Assembly: GCF_013280595.1 (NCBI RefSeq)
Contig: NZ_JAAATY010000022.1
Location: forward strand, 97,111-161,110
DNA from: Kibdelosporangium persicum
Lineage (GTDB): Bacteria > Actinomycetota > Actinomycetes > Mycobacteriales > Pseudonocardiaceae
Length of the DNA stretch: 64,000 bases
Direction: 5' to 3'
Below the pieces are notes generated by a model. That model was not told where the DNA came from. It saw only the letters and a program-made list of their open reading frames with translations, and ran no database searches. Position numbers and translations under genes: made by a program. Every line of letters begins with the position of its first letter. Positions within the stretch are counted from its first letter, which is position 1. Of the stretch, positions 62,118-64,000 are shown in pieces.

Positions 62118-63154
62118 CTCGGCACCGTCACCGCGACCCGCGTGCCCGCCCCGGGCGCACTGTCCACAGTGACCATTCCGCCGACCAGCGCGGCACGTTC
62201 CTTCAACCCCAGCAGGCCGAAACCACCGCGAGCTGATTCGGTCCGGAAACCACGGCCGTCGTCCGTGACGACCAGGCGCGTGTCGGCCTTGCCGAACGTG
62301 ACTGCCACCGCGACCTGGTCGGCGTCACCGTGACGGCGGGCGTTGGTGATCGCCTCCTGCGCGGCCCGGAACAACGTCGTGACGGTCGCACTGTCGAGGT
62401 CCGGCTCCTCGCCGTCCACGGACAGCGCGACATCGAGCCCGGTCAGGGCGTCCACGAGGGTTCGCGGGCGCAAGGTCCGCACCGACGTCCGGACGTCATC
62501 CAGGGCGTTCGCCACCGACTCCCGAGCGTCCGCAAGCGCTTGCTCGGCCACCGCGGGGTCCCGTCCGGCGAACGCGGACGCCTTCTCCAGCTGGATCGAG
62601 ACCGCTGTCAGGTGGTGGCCGAGGCTGTCGTGGATGTCCCGGGCGAGCCTGGTGCGTTCCGCCGCTACGGACAACTCGGCGATCCTCGCGGACGCGCGGC
62701 GTTCCCGGGTCGCGACTTCCGCCATGGCGAGCGCCAGGATCAGGCCCATCGCGAACATCAGGACGTCGGACACGTAGTCGGCGTCCTGGTACCAGCCCGG
62801 CACCCACACCATGAAACCCGTGACCAGCAACGCGAGGCACAGTCCGCCGAGCACGAGCCCGGCCGTCCGCCCGAACGCCAGGTAGGCGGCGAACGGCACC
62901 AGCACGAACAGCACCCGCGACAGACCGGACTCGTCCAGCGCCACCACCACGAAGAACAGCGCCGACTTGGTGATCAGCAGCCAGAGGCCGGGATGGCGGC
63001 GCTCGATCGCGTCCAGCGCGAACAGTGCCGCGATGCTCGCGACGAAACCGGCGACACGCGGCGGATCGGACTCGCCGAGACCCGCGAAGACGTAGTAGAG
63101 CCCAGCCAGCAGGACGACGCCGTAGACCGCGCCGGACACCCACTGCATTCTCAT
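62114..63154 (-). CDS. Sensor histidine kinase (HisKA_3/NarX type)
   Basis: 346 residues from ATG 63154, preceded by GGGGA. The N-terminal half has about five hydrophobic segments. The dimerisation helix carries the phosphorylated His in ARDIHDSLGHHLTAVS near residue 200. The HATPase domain follows with FRAAQEAITNARRHG (N box) and VTDDGRGF and GGFGLLGLKERA (G boxes). It signals to the response regulator encoded directly after it. The stimulus is likely sensed in the membrane, since no large extracellular domain is present. Confidence 0.88.
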   Translation of the reverse strand: MRMQWVSGAVYGVVLLAGLYYVFAGLGESDPPRVAGFVASIAALFALDAIERRHPGLWLLITKSALFFVVVALDESGLSRVLFVLVPFAAYLAFGRTAGLVLGGLCLALLVTGFMVWVPGWYQDADYVSDVLMFAMGLILALAMAEVATRERRASARIAELSVAAERTRLARDIHDSLGHHLTAVSIQLEKASAFAGRDPAVAEQALADARESVANALDDVRTSVRTLRPRTLVDALTGLDVALSVDGEEPDLDSATVTTLFRAAQEAITNARRHGDADQVAVAVTFGKADTRLVVTDDGRGFRTESARGGFGLLGLKERAALVGGMVTVDSAPGAGTRVAVTVPR

Positions 63155-63301
63155 TCCCCGAGCGTACGGCCGCTGGGCCACGGGATGAGCAACGTTTGGC
63201 CAAAGGTCATGTGTCCCGGCCATGACCGCGGGCACTTCTGCCGCAGCTCGCCGCGCTCCTACCGTTCACGGCAAGAACCGCTTCTCTGCCAAGGAGTTCC
63301 C

Positions 63302-63823
63302 ATGCTTGCTGTGTGGTCTGGCATGGCCGCCGGGCTGTGCATCGTGCTGACCGGACTGGTCGAGGCCGTCGCCGGGGAGACCGGGCCGACCAGCTTCGTC
63401 CTCGGGCTGTCCCCGGCGCTCGCGCTCCCGCTGCTGGTGGCGCTGCACCTGCGTCAGCGCGACAACACCGGCGAGGTCGCGTTCACGCTGAACCTGATCG
63501 GGCTCGGCCTGTTCGGGGGCGCCGCGTTCACCCTGAACATGGTGCTCTTCCACCTCGACGAACCGGTCCTGCCCGCTCCGGCCAGGATCGCCTTGCTCGG
63601 CAGCGCGGCGGTGTTCGCCCTCGGCACGGTTCTCTTCGGAGTGACGATGCTGCGTGCTCGAATCCACCCCCGCATCCCCACTGTGGCCTACATGGTGGCG
63701 TTTCCGCTGCTCGCCCTTGCCGCGCGGTTACCGGACACCCCACTGACCAGCGCCGTGCACGTCGTGGCAGGTGCGTCGTTGGTGTGGCTGGCCACTGCGA
63801 TGGTGACCCCAACCCCCTCGTGA
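63302..63823 (+). CDS. Five- or six-helix membrane protein, unknown
   Basis: 173 residues from ATG 63302, with AAGGAG upstream. It has about five to six hydrophobic segments (LCIVLTGLVEAVAG, SPALALPLLVALHL, LIGLGLFGGAAFTLNMVLF, FALGTVLFGVTML, VAYMVAFPLLALAA). No family is recognised. It is divergent from the histidine kinase gene, 147 bases away, and is the natural candidate target of that two-component system. Its TGA stop lies inside repeat R6 (CCCTCGTGA). Confidence 0.6.
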   Translation: MLAVWSGMAAGLCIVLTGLVEAVAGETGPTSFVLGLSPALALPLLVALHLRQRDNTGEVAFTLNLIGLGLFGGAAFTLNMVLFHLDEPVLPAPARIALLGSAAVFALGTVLFGVTMLRARIHPRIPTVAYMVAFPLLALAARLPDTPLTSAVHVVAGASLVWLATAMVTPTPS

Positions 63824-63845
63824 GTGTTTATCGGTGTTAGAACCC
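63813..63845. repeat. Palindromic repeat R6, left half only
   Basis: CCCCCTCGTGAGTGTTTATC plus the centre GGTGTTAGAACCC match R5 base for base, then the sequence changes to unrelated GT-rich DNA. The right arm is absent, so something inserted or recombined at the centre. Confidence 0.8.
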
Positions 63846-64000
63846 AGATCCACCGATGGGTTTTGTTGGTGATCTTGGTCGTGGGTGGTTGTGTTGGTGG
63901 GCCGGTGGTTTCTGTCGTGGGCGTGCGGGAGCCGCTGGTCTGCCCAGCTTTTCCACTGTGAGTTGTTGGGGCGGGGGTGCCTTGGTGGGTGGTCAATGCT
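63846..64000. other. GT-rich stretch at the window edge, next to broken repeat R6
   Basis: No gene, RNA or known mobile-element end is recognised. On the minus strand a Thr/Pro-rich frame is open. The sequence starts sharply at the breakpoint of R6 and is much richer in G and T on this strand than its neighbours; an inserted element may begin here. Confidence 0.3.

Overview
The window is high-GC actinobacterial DNA. It carries an SsgA-like sporulation regulator, many XRE regulators with TPR or NB-ARC parts, an EspR-like regulator beside an ImmA/IrrE peptidase and a MAB_1171c-type membrane protein, a two-component system, ECF sigma factors and secreted polysaccharide hydrolases. Together these suggest a mycelial soil actinomycete, plausibly of the Pseudonocardiales; the genus cannot be fixed from this sequence. 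No rRNA, CRISPR array, integrase or intact transposase was seen.

Layout. 1-12.4 kb: an HTH-TIR protein with a degenerate phosphoesterase domain, a 2H phosphoesterase, an ion transporter, a cupin, a secreted beta-helix/FG-GAP protein, a PPDK-like protein with a divergent regulator, and a three-gene operon led by a zincin with an N-terminus like contractile-injection-system cargo. 12.4-20.9 kb: a P450, a four-gene minus-strand operon (ankyrin protein, MoxR ATPase, VWA metallopeptidase, phospholipase D), a decayed hydrolase and two methyltransferases. 21-24.7 kb: a GH18 chitinase behind a DasR-like site and a GH79-like hydrolase. 24.8-25.8 kb: a strong promoter, a 21-codon leader peptide, an attenuator-like chain of competing hairpins and eight atypical tRNA genes. 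26-36 kb: an N-terminally truncated ECF sigma factor, a frameshifted GGDEF/EAL protein, a SoxR-box quinone oxidoreductase, and a LacI-controlled sugar ABC operon with an FAD oxidoreductase. 36-43 kb: a TetR-DrrAB efflux locus, a PobA-like monooxygenase, an NCS1 permease with a 50-aa membrane protein, a GlxA-type regulator and an SsgA-like protein. 43-51 kb: mainly regulators. 51-64 kb: RarD, a degenerate HAD protein, a probable modification-dependent restriction enzyme, an MBL hydrolase, a PHP-UvrD helicase, a GH29 fucosidase, TetR with a small Cys/His protein, and a histidine kinase/response regulator pair.

Most notable is the 24.78-25.82 kb locus. Ten of the 20 sense codons after the leader's start are read by tRNAs of the array that follows, including four in a row (CTC GAA TCG AAG). 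Downstream segments can form either an antiterminator or a terminator. The arrangement looks like translational attenuation of a reserve tRNA set that would be switched on when the matching host tRNAs fail.

Two dispersed repeat families mark the window: a 46-54 bp near-perfect palindrome (five full copies and one half copy) and a 168-193 bp MITE-like element (two copies) flanked by CTAG/TTAG. Several proteins keep a recognisable enzyme fold but have lost catalytic residues (phosphoesterase, Nudix, HAD, EAL).
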